Below, piece by piece: positions 19,972-29,492 of a stretch of DNA of 64,000 nucleotides (positions within the stretch are counted from its first letter, which is position 1; the number at the start of each line of letters is the position of its first letter). Both the position numbers and the translations under genes were made by a program. This stretch comes from Flavobacterium micromati (GTDB lineage Bacteria; Bacteroidota; Bacteroidia; Flavobacteriales; Flavobacteriaceae). The stretch covers positions 124,001-188,000 of the forward strand of contig NZ_FQWF01000009.1 of NCBI RefSeq assembly GCF_900129585.1, written 5' to 3'. The notes under the pieces are model-generated. The model was not told where the DNA came from. It ran no database searches and saw only the letters and a program-made list of their open reading frames with translations.

Positions 19972-21600
19972 ATGTTAAAAGGATTTTTTCATGTACCAAA
20001 CGCGGTAAACGAGCCTGTAAAAAGCTACGCACCTAATTCGCCAGAAAGAGCAGCTGTGCTTGCAGCTTACTCAGAAATGTGGAATTCTAAAATTGACGTT
20101 CCTCTTTACATTGGCAACGAAGAAGTTAGAACTGGAAATACTAAAACAATATCAGCGCCTCACGATCACTTACACATTGTTGGCACCTACCACTTAGCTG
20201 AAAAATCTCATATTGAAAATGCGATTACAACGGCACTAACAGCAAGAACAAATTGGGCTAAAATGGCTTGGGAACAACGCGCGGCTATTTTTCTAAAAGC
20301 AGCAGAATTAATTGCAGGACCATATAGAGCTAGAATCAATGCTGCAACAATGGTTGGGCAGTCAAAGACGGTTTATCAAGCTGAAATTGATGCATCTTGT
20401 GAATTGATTGACTTTTTGCGTTTCAATGTTCAATACATGACACAAATATATAACGAGCAACCTAAGTCAAATTCAGATATGTGGAATCGCGTTGAATATA
20501 GACCACTTGAAGGTTTTGTTTATGCAATTACTCCATTTAATTTTACTGCAATTGCTGGAAACTTGCCTACAAGTGCAGCGTTGATGGGTAATGTGGTAGT
20601 TTGGAAACCAGCTGCAACACAAGTCTACTCCGCTAATTTATTAATGCAAATTTTTAAAGAAGCAGGATTGCCAAATGGCGTGATCAACATGGTCATGGGC
20701 GATTCAGCAATGGTAACTGAAACATTATTAAACAGCCGCGATTTTGCTGGCGTTCATTTTACTGGTTCAACAGGAGTTTTTAATGATATTTGGGCAAAAA
20801 TTGGAACAAATATCAGCAAGTATAAAACATACCCAAGAATTGTAGGAGAAACAGGCGGGAAAGATTTTATTATTGCGCATCCATCGGCAAACGCAAAACA
20901 AGTAACAACAGGAATTGCTCGTGGTGCATTTGAATATCAAGGTCAAAAATGTAGTGCTGCTTCACGTGTTTACATTCCGCAAAGTTTGTGGCCAGCGGTA
21001 AAAGAACAATTGGAAGCCGATTTAAAATCAATGAAAATGGGTTCACCAGAAGATATGCGCAACTTCATTACGGCAGTGATTTCCGAAGGTTCGTTTGATA
21101 AATTAGCAGGATTTATTGATCAAGCTAAAAAAGATACTGATGCCGAAGTTATTATGGGTGGCAATTATGATAAATCAAAAGGTTACTTCATTGAACCAAC
21201 AGTTATTTTGACAACAAACCCGAGATACACGACCATGGAAACCGAATTATTTGGACCCGTAGTTACTATTTATGTGTATGAAGATGCAAAATGGTCAGAG
21301 ACTTTAGAGCTAGTAGACACTACTTCTGAGTACGCTTTAACAGGAGCGGTTTTCAGTCAAGATCGTTACGCTACTGAAGAAGCTACAATTGCTTTACAAA
21401 ATGCTGCAGGAAACTTTTATATCAACGATAAACCAACTGGAGCAGTCGTAGGAATGCAGCCATTTGGCGGAGCGCGAGGGTCAGGAACCAATGATAAAGC
21501 GGGCTCTATGCAAAATTTATTGCGTTGGACTTCAGCAAGAACTATAAAAGAAACTTTTGTAACTCCAACAGATTACAGATACCCGTTTTTAGGAGAATAA
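19972..21600 (+). CDS. pruA: L-glutamate gamma-semialdehyde (1-pyrroline-5-carboxylate) dehydrogenase
   Basis: Oxidises glutamate semialdehyde to glutamate with NAD, the second step of proline breakdown. The 542-residue length matches stand-alone bacterial and mitochondrial-type enzymes rather than the PutA fusion. Aldehyde dehydrogenase landmarks are present: cofactor binding FTGSTGVF, general base Glu in VGETGGKD, nucleophile Cys in GQKCSAASRVY, and PFGGARGSGTNDKAG near the end. A good terminator follows, so it is probably a single-gene unit. No proline dehydrogenase gene is in the window. Confidence 0.96.
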   Translation: MLKGFFHVPNAVNEPVKSYAPNSPERAAVLAAYSEMWNSKIDVPLYIGNEEVRTGNTKTISAPHDHLHIVGTYHLAEKSHIENAITTALTARTNWAKMAWEQRAAIFLKAAELIAGPYRARINAATMVGQSKTVYQAEIDASCELIDFLRFNVQYMTQIYNEQPKSNSDMWNRVEYRPLEGFVYAITPFNFTAIAGNLPTSAALMGNVVVWKPAATQVYSANLLMQIFKEAGLPNGVINMVMGDSAMVTETLLNSRDFAGVHFTGSTGVFNDIWAKIGTNISKYKTYPRIVGETGGKDFIIAHPSANAKQVTTGIARGAFEYQGQKCSAASRVYIPQSLWPAVKEQLEADLKSMKMGSPEDMRNFITAVISEGSFDKLAGFIDQAKKDTDAEVIMGGNYDKSKGYFIEPTVILTTNPRYTTMETELFGPVVTIYVYEDAKWSETLELVDTTSEYALTGAVFSQDRYATEEATIALQNAAGNFYINDKPTGAVVGMQPFGGARGSGTNDKAGSMQNLLRWTSARTIKETFVTPTDYRYPFLGE

Positions 21601-21641
21601 AGATTTATGATTATAAATTAACGATTTGTGATTTATGATTT

Positions 21642-21687
21642 AAACCCCACAAGATTCAAATTATTTTGAAATCTTGTGGGGTTTTTT
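21642..21687 (+). terminator. Terminator of pruA
   Basis: AAACCCCACAAGATT pairs with AATCTTGTGGGGTTT (one bulge near the loop), followed by a T run. Confidence 0.85.
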
Positions 21688-21770
21688 ATTTTGTTCATAG
21701 TTGTCATTCCCACGAAGAACAAATTCCAACACTCGAAAGTAATTTTTTTTGAGACGTTTACAGCGTTAAT

Positions 21771-21970
21771 AAATAATAGAAAATAAAAAGGGATTCTCAA
21801 ACTTAATAGATTACTCAAAATAAAAAAGAATATTTTTATCGAGACATTTTCGCATAATTTTTTTAGAACTAACACAACCAACTCCAATTGTCACGCTGGA
21901 AGCGTCTTAGCACTTGAGAGCAAATTAATTACGTCGCTGCCAGCGACACAAAATAATAGAAAATAAAAAG
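21771..21970. repeat. Degenerate 180-base direct repeat in intergenic DNA
   Basis: The 20-mer AAATAATAGAAAATAAAAAG is exact at 21771-21790 and 21951-21970. Weaker similarity extends upstream of both: TTGTCA, then GAAG, CACT and CAGCG in the same order. Similar degenerate intergenic repeats are common in Flavobacterium. Apart from the pruA terminator, the stretch 21601-22008 holds no gene. Confidence 0.55.
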
Positions 21971-22008
21971 TAAGCTTACAACTTAGGCAATTATTGCTCA
22001 CGAAACTT

Positions 22009-22638
22009 CTAAACCACAAACTTCAACGGCACATGCACTACTTTCTTAGTTTCAAAAAACTCATCTTCAAAAAAATCAGCTAAATCATATTGAGTTGCTT
22101 TTGGGAAATCCTTCAATTCTTCCGTCAAGTCTCCGCCTTTTAAATACAGAATTCCGTTTTTCAACTCATGCTTATTATTCTTTTTAATCTTGGTTTTTAC
22201 CCAAGAAACAAAATCGGGCATGTTAGTTACCGCGCGACTTACTATAAAATCAAAATCCCCTTTTACATTTTCAGCTCGAAGTTGTTCTGCTTTTACATTT
22301 TTTAAATCCAATCCTTCGGCAACAGCCTGAACCACTTTTATTTTTTTGGCAATAATGTCAATCAAATGAAAACGAGTTTCTGGAAAAAGAATCGCTAATG
22401 GAATTCCAGGAAATCCGCCACCAGTTCCTACATCCAAAACGTAAGTTCCAGGTTCAAACTTTATAATTTTAGCAATTCCCAACGAATGTAAAATATGTTT
22501 GGTGTATAAAGCATCAATATCTTTTCTTGAAATAACATTAATTTTTTCGTTCCAATCATGGTATAAAAAATCAAGTTTTTCGAACTGTTCTTTCTGAAAA
22601 TCAGTTAGATTAGGAAAATACCTAAGAATCTCGTTCAT
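22009..22638 (-). CDS. rsmG: 16S rRNA (guanine-527-N7)-methyltransferase
   Basis: Methylates G527 of 16S rRNA using SAM. 209 residues, the normal length. Motif I is VLDVGTGGGFPGIPLA, followed by FHLIDIIAKKIKVVQAVAEGL and DFIVSRAVT, all characteristic of RsmG (GidB). The start is supported by a TACTTTTG element on the minus strand at 22654-22661. The desaturase gene diverges from it across about 105 bases. Confidence 0.95.
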   Translation of the reverse strand: MNEILRYFPNLTDFQKEQFEKLDFLYHDWNEKINVISRKDIDALYTKHILHSLGIAKIIKFEPGTYVLDVGTGGGFPGIPLAILFPETRFHLIDIIAKKIKVVQAVAEGLDLKNVKAEQLRAENVKGDFDFIVSRAVTNMPDFVSWVKTKIKKNNKHELKNGILYLKGGDLTEELKDFPKATQYDLADFFEDEFFETKKVVHVPLKFVV

Positions 22639-22653
22639 CTTTTATTTTTTTAA

Positions 22654-22661
22654 CAAAAGTA
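22654..22661 (-). promoter_or_regulatory. TACTTTTG -7 element for rsmG
   Basis: Minus-strand match to TAnnTTTG, 16 bases before the rsmG start. Confidence 0.55.
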
Positions 22662-22718
22662 ATACTTTACAGTTAAAATATTTATCTCAATTTTGTATAT
22701 CCAAAAATATATAATATT

Positions 22719-22726
22719 TACCTTTG
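22719..22726 (+). promoter_or_regulatory. Promoter of the desaturase gene
   Basis: TACCTTTG matches TAnnTTTG, with a TTG at 22693-22695, spaced 23 bases. It lies 18 bases before the ATG at 22744, which shows that the longer TTG-initiated frame starting at 22693 is not the real start. Confidence 0.6.
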
Positions 22727-22743
22727 AAACTTATTACAACCAT

Positions 22744-23835
22744 ATGAATAATAACGCTCCAACATTTGCAAAGCAAGACAACTTGAAATTTTTTAGAACA
22801 CTTAACTCACGTGTTAACAATTACTTCAAAGAAAATAACATTCAAAAAACGGGTAACTGGAAATTGTATTTAAAAACAATTATTTTGTTTTCGGTTTTTT
22901 TAGCACCTTATTTTATAATTTTAACGCTCGGTATGCCTTTTTGGGCGCATTTATTATTGACAATCGTCATGGGAATAGGAATGGCAGGCGTTGGAATGAA
23001 CGTTATGCACGATGGAAATCACGGTTCATACTCTAATAAAAGCTGGGTAAATAAATTCATGGGAGGAACAATTTACGTGCTCGCTGGAAATGTACATAAC
23101 TGGCAAGTGCAGCACAATGTTTTACACCATACTTATACTAATATTCCCGGACACGATGAAGATTTAGATGCTGGACGCGTAATTAGATTTACAAAAGATG
23201 CAAAGTGGTATAATTTTCACCGTTTTCAACAATATTATTCTGTTTTTCTTTATGGTTTATTGACTTTCAATTGGGCAATAACAACTGATTTTAAACAAAT
23301 GCGTAATTATCTAAAGAGAAAATTATCTTATGGAGAAGCAAAAAGTCCGAAAGTACTTTGGACAACATTAATTATTACAAAAATAATTTATGTTTCTATT
23401 TGGATTGTTTTGCCTATTGTTATTGGAATTATATGGTGGAAAGTTTTAATTGGATTTTTCGTGATGCATTACACAGCGGGTTTAATTTTAAGTGTTGTGT
23501 TCCAATTAGCACACGTTGTTGAAGAAACTACAAATCCATCACCAAATGAATTAGGCGAGATGGACAACACTTGGGCAATTCATCAACTATTTACAACAAC
23601 TAACTTTGCTCCTAAAAATGCAATTGTTAACTGGTACACAGGTGGACTAAATCACCAAATTGAACACCACATTTTCCCACATATTAGCCATATTCATTAT
23701 GGGAAAATTGCAAAAATTGTAAAGGAAACAGCCGAAGAATGTAATTTGCCATATTACGAATATAAAACGATGCGAGGTGCTGTAATTGCTCACTTTAAGC
23801 ATCTAAAAGAATTGGGTATGAAACCTGCATTATAA
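22744..23835 (+). CDS. Membrane fatty-acid desaturase
   Basis: 363 residues from the ATG at 22744. An in-frame TTG at 22693 would add 17 residues but lies in the promoter. Three histidine boxes coordinate the di-iron centre: HDGNH, HNVLHH and NHQIEHH. Hydrophobic segments between them (about residues 45-90 and 200-245) give the usual four-helix topology in the inner membrane. It introduces a double bond into acyl chains of lipids or acyl-CoA; regiospecificity cannot be decided. The enzyme helps adjust membrane fluidity. Confidence 0.93.
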   Translation: MNNNAPTFAKQDNLKFFRTLNSRVNNYFKENNIQKTGNWKLYLKTIILFSVFLAPYFIILTLGMPFWAHLLLTIVMGIGMAGVGMNVMHDGNHGSYSNKSWVNKFMGGTIYVLAGNVHNWQVQHNVLHHTYTNIPGHDEDLDAGRVIRFTKDAKWYNFHRFQQYYSVFLYGLLTFNWAITTDFKQMRNYLKRKLSYGEAKSPKVLWTTLIITKIIYVSIWIVLPIVIGIIWWKVLIGFFVMHYTAGLILSVVFQLAHVVEETTNPSPNELGEMDNTWAIHQLFTTTNFAPKNAIVNWYTGGLNHQIEHHIFPHISHIHYGKIAKIVKETAEECNLPYYEYKTMRGAVIAHFKHLKELGMKPAL

Positions 23836-23896
23836 TTCATACAAACTATTACTAACCTCCCTAAAAGTAAAAAATTAAGGGCAATTCACTTTTTTA

Positions 23897-25084
23897 ATGA
23901 GCAACCCACTTTCAGACAGGATCAACAACCTGGCAACTTCACAAACATTAGCAATGGCAGCTTTAGCCAGAGAACTAAAAGCACAAGGAAAAGACATCAT
24001 CAGTTTAAGTTTAGGGGAACCTGATTTTAATACACCTGACTTTATCAAAGATGCTGCAAAACGTGCTATTGATGAAAATTACAGCACATATTCTCCAGTT
24101 GAAGGATATATGGAATTGAAGGAAGCGATTTGTAGAAAATTTAAAAGAGATAATAATTTAGAGTACAAACCGTCTCAAATTGTAGTTTCAACAGGAGCAA
24201 AACAATCTTTATACAATATTGCACAAGTAATGCTTAACGATGGTGACGAAGTGATATTACCAGCACCATACTGGGTTTCTTATTTTGAAATTGTTAAATT
24301 ATCAGGTGGTGTTCCTATTGTAGTGCCAACAGCTGTCGAAACCGATTTCAAGATCACACCGCAACAGCTAGAAGCTGCTATTACGCCAAAAACAAAAATG
24401 ATGTGGTTTAGTTCTCCTTGTAATCCAAGTGGAACTGTGTATAGTAGAGAAGAATTAACGGCGCTTGCTGCGGTACTGGAAAAATATCCCCATGTTTATG
24501 TCGTCGCAGATGAAATCTACGAACACATTAATTTTTCAGGGACGTTTTGCAGTATTGCTTCTATTCCAGGAATGTTAGAACGAACAATCACGGTAAACGG
24601 AGTTGCTAAAGCATTCGCAATGACAGGTTGGAGAATTGGTTATATTGGTGCGCCTGAATTTATTGCAAAAGCGTGTACAAAAATCCAAGGACAAGTAACT
24701 AGCGGAGCCAATAGTATTGCACAACGTGCCACTATTACTGCCGTTGAAGCTGATCCAAGCGTTTTGAAACACATGGTTGATGCGTTTCACAGTCGTAGAG
24801 ATTTAGTTGTAGGATTATTAAAGGAGATTCCAGGAATAAAAATTAATGTTCCAGAAGGCGCATTTTACGTATTCCCAGACGTTTCTTCTTTCTTTGGAAA
24901 AACAATAAAAGGAACTTTCATTAAAGATGCAAATGATTTCTCGATGTATCTTTTGGGCGAAGCCAATGTAGCAACCGTAACTGGAGATGCTTTTGGAAAT
25001 CCAGACTGTATTCGTTTTTCTTACGCCACAAGCGAAGACATATTAATAGAAGCTTTACGCCGAATAAAAGAAGCGGTATCTTAA
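23897..25084 (+). CDS. Aspartate aminotransferase-type PLP enzyme
   Basis: 395 residues, class I/II aminotransferase fold. The PLP lysine is in NGVAKAFAMTGWRIGY; other family landmarks are LSLGEPDF, YSPVEGYMELKEAI, STGAKQSLYN, FSSPCNPSGTVY and VADEIYEH. The sequence resembles the prokaryotic aspartate/prephenate aminotransferase group, which links aspartate, glutamate and 2-oxo acids. It sits 61 bases after the desaturase without an obvious promoter element. A clear terminator follows. Confidence 0.92.
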   Translation: MSNPLSDRINNLATSQTLAMAALARELKAQGKDIISLSLGEPDFNTPDFIKDAAKRAIDENYSTYSPVEGYMELKEAICRKFKRDNNLEYKPSQIVVSTGAKQSLYNIAQVMLNDGDEVILPAPYWVSYFEIVKLSGGVPIVVPTAVETDFKITPQQLEAAITPKTKMMWFSSPCNPSGTVYSREELTALAAVLEKYPHVYVVADEIYEHINFSGTFCSIASIPGMLERTITVNGVAKAFAMTGWRIGYIGAPEFIAKACTKIQGQVTSGANSIAQRATITAVEADPSVLKHMVDAFHSRRDLVVGLLKEIPGIKINVPEGAFYVFPDVSSFFGKTIKGTFIKDANDFSMYLLGEANVATVTGDAFGNPDCIRFSYATSEDILIEALRRIKEAVS

Positions 25085-25106
25085 AATAAGTTTTAAAAAG
25101 TATTCT

Positions 25107-25136
25107 AAAGCCTCAAGATTTTCTTGAGGCTTTTTT
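25107..25136 (+). terminator. Terminator of the aminotransferase gene
   Basis: CCTCAAGA (25111-25118) pairs with TCTTGAGG (25122-25129), extended by AAG/CTT, and is followed by seven T. The rest of 25137-25336 is AT-rich without a gene. Confidence 0.85.
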
Positions 25137-25336
25137 ATAAACTGAAGATATATTTGTCAATTTTTTTTAACAATAAAATTTAAATTTCAAATTTTACAAC
25201 AGTAACATAAATACCATTAAAATTTAAAAAAAGAATTAACACCATAATATTATAAACAATCAAAATAATTCTATAACACTTACTAGTGGTTTAAGTATCA
25301 ACTTTGTAACACATATAAATTATTAAATTAGATATT

Positions 25337-25795
25337 ATGATACAAACAGATGAAACCACAAAAGAAACAGTAAGCACATTAGAAGGATTGATTTCGATTC
25401 TAGAAGATGGAAAATTAGGATATATAGATGCCGCTGACAAAGTCGAAAATGCTGCTATCAAAGCTAATTTTTTCGATTACGCTAGAGAACGTTCTCTTTT
25501 TATAGTAGAAATACAAGACGAGATTAACAAACTAGGTAAATCTACCGATGAATCTGGTGGAGGAGCTTTAGGAGCTTTGCACCGGACTTGGATTGACATT
25601 AAATCTACTTTCACTGGTGGCGACGCTGAAGCAATCATCAATGCTTGTATTACAGGTGAAGAAGCGGCAATCGAAAAATATAAAATGGCAATAGAAAAGA
25701 ATGATTTACACTCCAATCAAATTTCCATTTTATCAAGGCAATTAAGTAGTATAGAAAGTACTTTACTGAAAATTAAAGCACAAAAAATGTCTTAG
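25337..25795 (+). CDS. PA2169-family four-helix-bundle protein (DUF2383)
   Basis: 152 residues, fully helical with no signal peptide. Family landmarks are TLEGLISILEDGKLGYIDAA, FFDYARERSLFIVEIQDEI and ALHRTWIDIKSTFTGGD, then NACITGEEAAIEKYKMAI. DUF2383 proteins are ferritin-like bundles, often linked to stress or stationary phase; the biochemical role is not established. The gene is alone, followed by a strong terminator. Confidence 0.9.
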   Translation: MIQTDETTKETVSTLEGLISILEDGKLGYIDAADKVENAAIKANFFDYARERSLFIVEIQDEINKLGKSTDESGGGALGALHRTWIDIKSTFTGGDAEAIINACITGEEAAIEKYKMAIEKNDLHSNQISILSRQLSSIESTLLKIKAQKMS

Positions 25796-25819
25796 TACCA
25801 CATTGTTTTTTTGTTTAGG

Positions 25820-25853
25820 AAACCATTTAATTCTTTGAATTAAATGGTTTTTT
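25820..25853 (+). terminator. Terminator of the DUF2383 gene
   Basis: AAACCATTTAATTC pairs perfectly with GAATTAAATGGTTT around a 3-base loop, followed by T3. Confidence 0.85.
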
Positions 25854-26085
25854 AAGTTTAAGATAATGTATAAATTAGGATTTTAAAATTGACTGCGAGC
25901 CGAAAAACCTTTTTTTTAAATATCGTGTATTCCCGAACGTGGCAGTTTTTGAAAATTAAAAAACAAAGAAGTAATAAAAAAATGGATTTAAAACTCACTC
26001 TGAATTTTTGTCAAAATGATTACAATTTATGTTGTCACAAAAATTCATTTTCTTATTTTTACAATCCACACAAGATCCCAAAATC

Positions 26086-27246
26086 ATGAAAATACTTCTT
26101 CTAGGCTCTGGCGAATTAGGTAAAGAATTTACGATTGCTGCACAACGAATTGGACAAATTGTAATTGCAGTTGACAGCTACAAAAATGCACCTGCTATGC
26201 AAGTTGCTCACGGTTTTGAAGTAATTAACATGCTGGATGGAGAAGCGTTAGATTTTATTGTCGCTAAACACAATCCTGACTTTATCGTTCCAGAAATAGA
26301 AGCCATTCGGACCGAACGTTTTTACGAGTATGAAAAACAAGGCATCACCGTAGTCCCTTCTGCGAAAGCGGCAAATTATACTATGAACAGAAAAGCGATT
26401 CGGGATTTAGCCTCGAAAAAATTAGGACTAAAAACGGCGAATTATCGTTACGCAACCACCGCCGAGCAATTACGAAAAGGAGTGGAAGCTGTTGGAATGC
26501 CCTGCGTTGTCAAACCGTTAATGTCCTCCTCTGGAAAGGGGCAATCTACCATAAAAACTATTACAGATATTGAAAAAGCTTGGAAATATGCTGTAGCTGG
26601 TTCTCGTGGAGATGTGGTGGAAGTAATTGTTGAAGCATTTGTCAAATTTAATTCGGAAATTACTCTTTTGACCGTTGTACAGAAGAACAATCCTACCTTG
26701 TTTTGCGCGCCCATTGGCCACCGACAAGAACGTGGCGATTATATGGAAAGCTGGCAACCTGCCAGAATTTCAGATGCAGATTTGTTTGAAGCACAAGACA
26801 TAGCCAAAAAAGTAACGGAGGCTTTAGGAGGTGCAGGACTTTTTGGAGTTGAGTTTTTTTTAGCTGATGATGGCGTTTATTTCTCTGAATTGTCGCCAAG
26901 ACCGCACGATACAGGAATGGTTACATTAGCAGGAACGCAAAACTTTAATGAATTTGAATTGCATTTACGCGCTATTTTAAGTTTGCCAATACCAGAAATC
27001 ACATTGGAAAAGGCTGGAGCTAGTGCTGTAATTTTAGCTTCGGAAAACTCAGTAAATCCCACCTATTCTGGTTTAGAAAAAATCGCTGCTTTGTCAAAAA
27101 CCGACTTTAGAATTTTTGGTAAACCCACATCGCGACCTTTTAGAAGAATGGGTGTAGCTTTGACCTACGATTCACTTGAAACTCCTATTGAAACTGTGGT
27201 TGCACGAGCAGTTGAGGCTGCAAAATTAATAAGTGTAAAACATTAA
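26086..27246 (+). CDS. purT: Formate-dependent phosphoribosylglycinamide formyltransferase
   Basis: Uses formate and ATP to formylate GAR in purine synthesis. 386 residues from the ATG at 26086; a longer TTG frame (from 26029) adds a non-conserved leader. The N-terminal pre-ATP-grasp domain starts [14 protein letters not shown]; the ATP-grasp part has [27 protein letters not shown]-like [19 protein letters not shown] and [22 protein letters not shown] near-consensus promoter (TTG at 26032, TATTTTTA at 26054-26061) precedes it. The DUF6370 gene follows after 3 bases. Confidence 0.95.
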   Translation: MKILLLGSGELGKEFTIAAQRIGQIVIAVDSYKNAPAMQVAHGFEVINMLDGEALDFIVAKHNPDFIVPEIEAIRTERFYEYEKQGITVVPSAKAANYTMNRKAIRDLASKKLGLKTANYRYATTAEQLRKGVEAVGMPCVVKPLMSSSGKGQSTIKTITDIEKAWKYAVAGSRGDVVEVIVEAFVKFNSEITLLTVVQKNNPTLFCAPIGHRQERGDYMESWQPARISDADLFEAQDIAKKVTEALGGAGLFGVEFFLADDGVYFSELSPRPHDTGMVTLAGTQNFNEFELHLRAILSLPIPEITLEKAGASAVILASENSVNPTYSGLEKIAALSKTDFRIFGKPTSRPFRRMGVALTYDSLETPIETVVARAVEAAKLISVKH

Positions 27247-27249
27247 AAT

Positions 27250-27567
27250 ATGAAATACATTGTACTACTTGGACTTTTCCTAACCATAAATCTAGGATTT
27301 GCACAAGACAAAAAACAAACATTAAAAACTCAACTCGTTGAAGTTTCGTGCGGCCAATGCCAATTTGGAATGGAGGGGCACGGTTGTGAATTAGCGGTTC
27401 GTATTGATGGTAAACCTTATTTTGTCGATGGGACGTCAATTGATTCTCACGGTGATGCACATGCAGATGATGGTTTTTGCGCTAAAATAAGAAAAGCCGA
27501 AGTCGTAGGAACTATTGTTAAAGATCGATTTAACGTTACTTCTTTTAAACTATTACCAAATAAATAA
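27250..27567 (+). CDS. Secreted DUF6370 cysteine-containing protein
   Basis: 105 residues with a signal peptide ending GFAQ (about 19). The mature part has VSCGQCQFGMEGHGC, then AVRIDGKPYFVDG and IDSHGDAHADDGFC. The CxxC and nearby Cys, His and Asp residues suggest metal binding or a redox role in the periplasm; this is inference. I recognise it as the DUF6370 family without a known function. Three bases separate it from purT, so the two are probably cotranscribed, although the functional link is not obvious. Confidence 0.85.
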   Translation: MKYIVLLGLFLTINLGFAQDKKQTLKTQLVEVSCGQCQFGMEGHGCELAVRIDGKPYFVDGTSIDSHGDAHADDGFCAKIRKAEVVGTIVKDRFNVTSFKLLPNK

Positions 27568-27602
27568 AATTGGCTTGCAAAAAAATATTACAAGCCAATT
27601 TA
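27566..27602. terminator. Bidirectional terminator between DUF6370 and the membrane-protein gene
   Basis: AAATTGGCTTG pairs with CAAGCCAATTT around a 13-base loop between two convergent genes. Confidence 0.65.
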
Positions 27603-27606
27603 ATAA

Positions 27607-29250
27607 TTACTTACTTTTCAAACTCCCTTTCAGATTGAGATTTGCAAAACTCGAAATATCAATTACTTCTTCCAAATCTTGATCGAAGGAAACTGAGATA
27701 CTATCTCCAATCATGGTTACCGGTAATTGATTTGATATTTGGGAGGAACCCACAAAAATATTCGGATAATCTTTGACTTTAAAATAATAAAAACTATTCC
27801 CGTTTTTTACATCATTTTGGATTCGGGTTATGACTGATTTCACTGTTTTCTTATCAGAAACCGCATTTGGATTGATCTTATTATCGGCCATGTTGTAAAC
27901 ATTTTTGAAGGAAGTCAATGTCTCACGCATTGTATTCCCCACGCCTACGATTGTATAATCTGAAATATCAACCATAGCAAACATCTTTACAAGTCCGCCG
28001 TCATCTTTCAGCGTCATTACATAAGCTGGAATATTATTGATGTTATACGGAATAGGCAGCGAAGCTCGATATCCTTTTTCCTGAACTTTCCCTTGCGCTG
28101 AACTTTGCGCAGCATATTCGGTTGCACCGCTTTGCTTATAAAAAGTTGATTCTTTAGTTCTAGTATCGACAAGAACAAAGCCTACGGCTGATTCATCTTT
28201 CCCTACCGAAGTTAGTCCCGTGTACCAATACGATTTATTGTCTTTTCCGTAAACCAATGTCAAGCCCTCAGTGATTTGAAGTTTATCTGCATTTGACCAA
28301 TTCCAGTATCCGCGAACATATTCTCCCCAATCATTTAGCTGATCTTCTATAAAATCCAAAGGCTGAATCCGATCTACCCACAGTGGGGTTTTTGCAATTG
28401 TGTACTCCGACATAACACCAGATTGTGCATCAACTAAAATAATTCCTGTGGCTTCCTTTCCAGCAAAACCAATTTTTTTAGTGTATGTAGTGATAACCCA
28501 AAACGGATTTCCAGAATCGTCAATCTCAAAACTAAAATCGGTTAAACCTACCGTTGCGTTTCCATTAAAGTATACATGTCTATGAATTTCACTTCCAAAA
28601 TAAGCGTTAGGCTGGTATTTTATCTTAATGTCTTTTCCGCCCACTTGCTGCACTAATTTTACATCACGCTCGTTAGTTGCAGAAACCATCACATATCCGG
28701 CAGTTCCGTCTTTGTTATTAAACCATTTTAAAAATCCAGAATGCAATAATGGAGCAACCCAATACAGTTCATCATTTACTTTCTGAATACAAAATTCTCC
28801 CAGCTCAACTTGACTTCCAAGAGCGGGTTGTGAACCTAATATCTTTTCACCCAGCAAATATGCAAGTTCCTCATCAACTACTCGGATTTTATCTATTGAA
28901 ATTGGCGCAATGTGATTAGTTATTTTTTGGCCGTTTTTTACTTCCCCAATTAATTTTTGATACGAATCAGTTCTCAACATTTTCATGCTGGTAAAAAACG
29001 GAATTACGAAGCAGTAGAATAAAAGTATTGCTATGGAAATATATAAAAATTTGCTTGGCATCCTGGCTAGCTTAACCTGATTCGTTTGTTGTGAAACAGA
29101 AATTCCAGTTGACAAAACTACAGCAATGACCAAAACCACTATTATTAAAAAGGCAAATCCTGTAAAACCGTAGTTTATAACAGGTAAATTAATGTAAAAG
29201 AGCAGTAAAGTAATTGCTATCAGTGCTATAATTGATAAGATTTTTTTCAT
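27607..29250 (-). CDS. Unrecognised membrane-anchored protein
   Basis: 547 residues. Three hydrophobic segments stand at the N-terminus (about 4-25, 32-50 and 69-90); the remaining 450 residues are soluble and probably face the periplasm. Two stretches look alike, GIILVDAQSGVMSEYTI and GFVLVDTRTKESTFYK, each a beta hairpin with a conserved Asp, somewhat like PepSY-type repeats. I cannot assign a family or function. The start is followed by a normal Lys-rich membrane signal. The gene converges with DUF6370 and diverges from fabD across 242 bases. Confidence 0.7.
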   Translation of the reverse strand: MKKILSIIALIAITLLLFYINLPVINYGFTGFAFLIIVVLVIAVVLSTGISVSQQTNQVKLARMPSKFLYISIAILLFYCFVIPFFTSMKMLRTDSYQKLIGEVKNGQKITNHIAPISIDKIRVVDEELAYLLGEKILGSQPALGSQVELGEFCIQKVNDELYWVAPLLHSGFLKWFNNKDGTAGYVMVSATNERDVKLVQQVGGKDIKIKYQPNAYFGSEIHRHVYFNGNATVGLTDFSFEIDDSGNPFWVITTYTKKIGFAGKEATGIILVDAQSGVMSEYTIAKTPLWVDRIQPLDFIEDQLNDWGEYVRGYWNWSNADKLQITEGLTLVYGKDNKSYWYTGLTSVGKDESAVGFVLVDTRTKESTFYKQSGATEYAAQSSAQGKVQEKGYRASLPIPYNINNIPAYVMTLKDDGGLVKMFAMVDISDYTIVGVGNTMRETLTSFKNVYNMADNKINPNAVSDKKTVKSVITRIQNDVKNGNSFYYFKVKDYPNIFVGSSQISNQLPVTMIGDSISVSFDQDLEEVIDISSFANLNLKGSLKSK

Positions 29251-29402
29251 TTTCTATTTTTTACTAAATTAGTATAAAAATATCCATTATGTTACACAAG
29301 AAAAGCACTCAATTGTGATAACGTCGATGTAGTTTATGTTATTTATCCTAACAGTTGTAGAACCCAAATCAAAGCGATAGTTTCAAATACCATAAAAAAT
29401 AG

Positions 29403-29410
29403 TATTTTTG
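29403..29410 (+). promoter_or_regulatory. TATTTTTG -7 element for fabD
   Basis: Exact TAnnTTTG match 82 bases before the fabD ATG, implying a leader of about 75 bases. Confidence 0.5.
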
Positions 29411-29492
29411 CAGCTGATTTTTTTTAAAACCAGATACTTTTAAAACAATAACTGTTCAGCATTGATAAAATGCTATAATAAACTCAGCATAA

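Noticed and set aside
21771-21970. CRISPR array from the repeated 20-mer
   Set aside because: Only two exact copies, 180 bases apart with diverged flanks; no regular spacers and no cas genes anywhere in the window.
22693-22743. N-terminal extension of the desaturase from a TTG at 22693
   Set aside because: It overlaps the promoter element TACCTTTG and is not desaturase-like; ATG 22744 is the better start.
26029-26085. N-terminal extension of PurT from a TTG at 26029
   Set aside because: The 19-residue leader is not conserved, and overlaps the likely promoter; PurT begins at KILLLGSG.
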